From positions 1 through 5,905 of the forward strand of contig PUNN01000044.1 of NCBI GenBank assembly GCA_003552605.1: a DNA stretch of 5,905 nucleotides, given 5' to 3'. The position numbers and the translations under genes are program-made. Source of the DNA: Phycisphaeraceae bacterium. GTDB taxonomy: Bacteria > Planctomycetota > Phycisphaerae > Phycisphaerales > Phycisphaeraceae. Numbering within the stretch: the first letter of the stretch is position 1; each line of letters starts with the position of its first letter. Positions 5,905 to 5,905 of this stretch are shown here, in pieces. The notes under the pieces were generated by a model. The model was not told the DNA's origin. It worked only from the letters and a program-made list of their open reading frames with translations, and searched no databases.

Positions 5905-5905
5905 C

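Noticed and set aside
1..5905. CRISPR array, tRNA, rRNA or insertion sequence
   Set aside because: I saw no regularly spaced repeats, tRNA-like cloverleaf, rRNA motifs, transposase or terminal inverted repeats on either strand.

Overview
The window is a GC-rich bacterial segment read almost entirely as one plus-strand gene cluster. A short convergent gene lies at the right edge. High third-position GC, a protein with two GYF_2 domains fused to a polytopic membrane region, and ExbB/ExbD-like proteins of unusual architecture together suggest a planctomycete, probably of the Phycisphaerae type. This assignment is inference from gene content, not from a marker gene.

Layout: (1) 3-878, the C-terminal part, or nearly all, of an acidic soluble protein of unknown function, open to the left edge. 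(2) 878-2377, a protein with two N-terminal GYF_2 domains and about eight membrane helices. Its ATG overlaps the previous stop by one base. (3) 2384-3295, a MotA/TolQ/ExbB proton-channel protein with two extra N-terminal helices and a cytoplasmic loop. (4) 3276-4082, an ExbD-like partner with one membrane helix, an Asp at the membrane edge, a long coiled coil and an alpha/beta-looking C-terminal domain. It overlaps gene 3 by 20 bases. (5) 4134-5474, a predicted lipoprotein with a roughly 250-residue acidic, probably disordered tether and a compact C-terminal domain that looks beta-rich. (6) 5475-5586, a convergent intergenic gap with GC-rich inverted repeats. (7) 5587-5904, minus strand, the C-terminal 105 residues of a protein whose last ~45 residues resemble the C-terminus of gene 4, so probably a second ExbD-like protein.

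Genes 1-5 look like one transcription unit: gaps are -1, 6, -20 and 51 bases, and genes 2 to 5 each have a purine-rich ribosome binding site. The core is a proton-motive-force-driven stator pair (genes 3 and 4). Here it is combined with a GYF_2/multi-helix membrane protein and a tethered lipoprotein, rather than with TonB, Pal, a flagellar rotor or the Zorya effector genes. The working model is a membrane machine that converts ion flow into a movement or signal passed to the envelope. Its output cannot be read from this window. The neighbouring convergent ExbD-like gene suggests a second, paralogous stator locus to the right.
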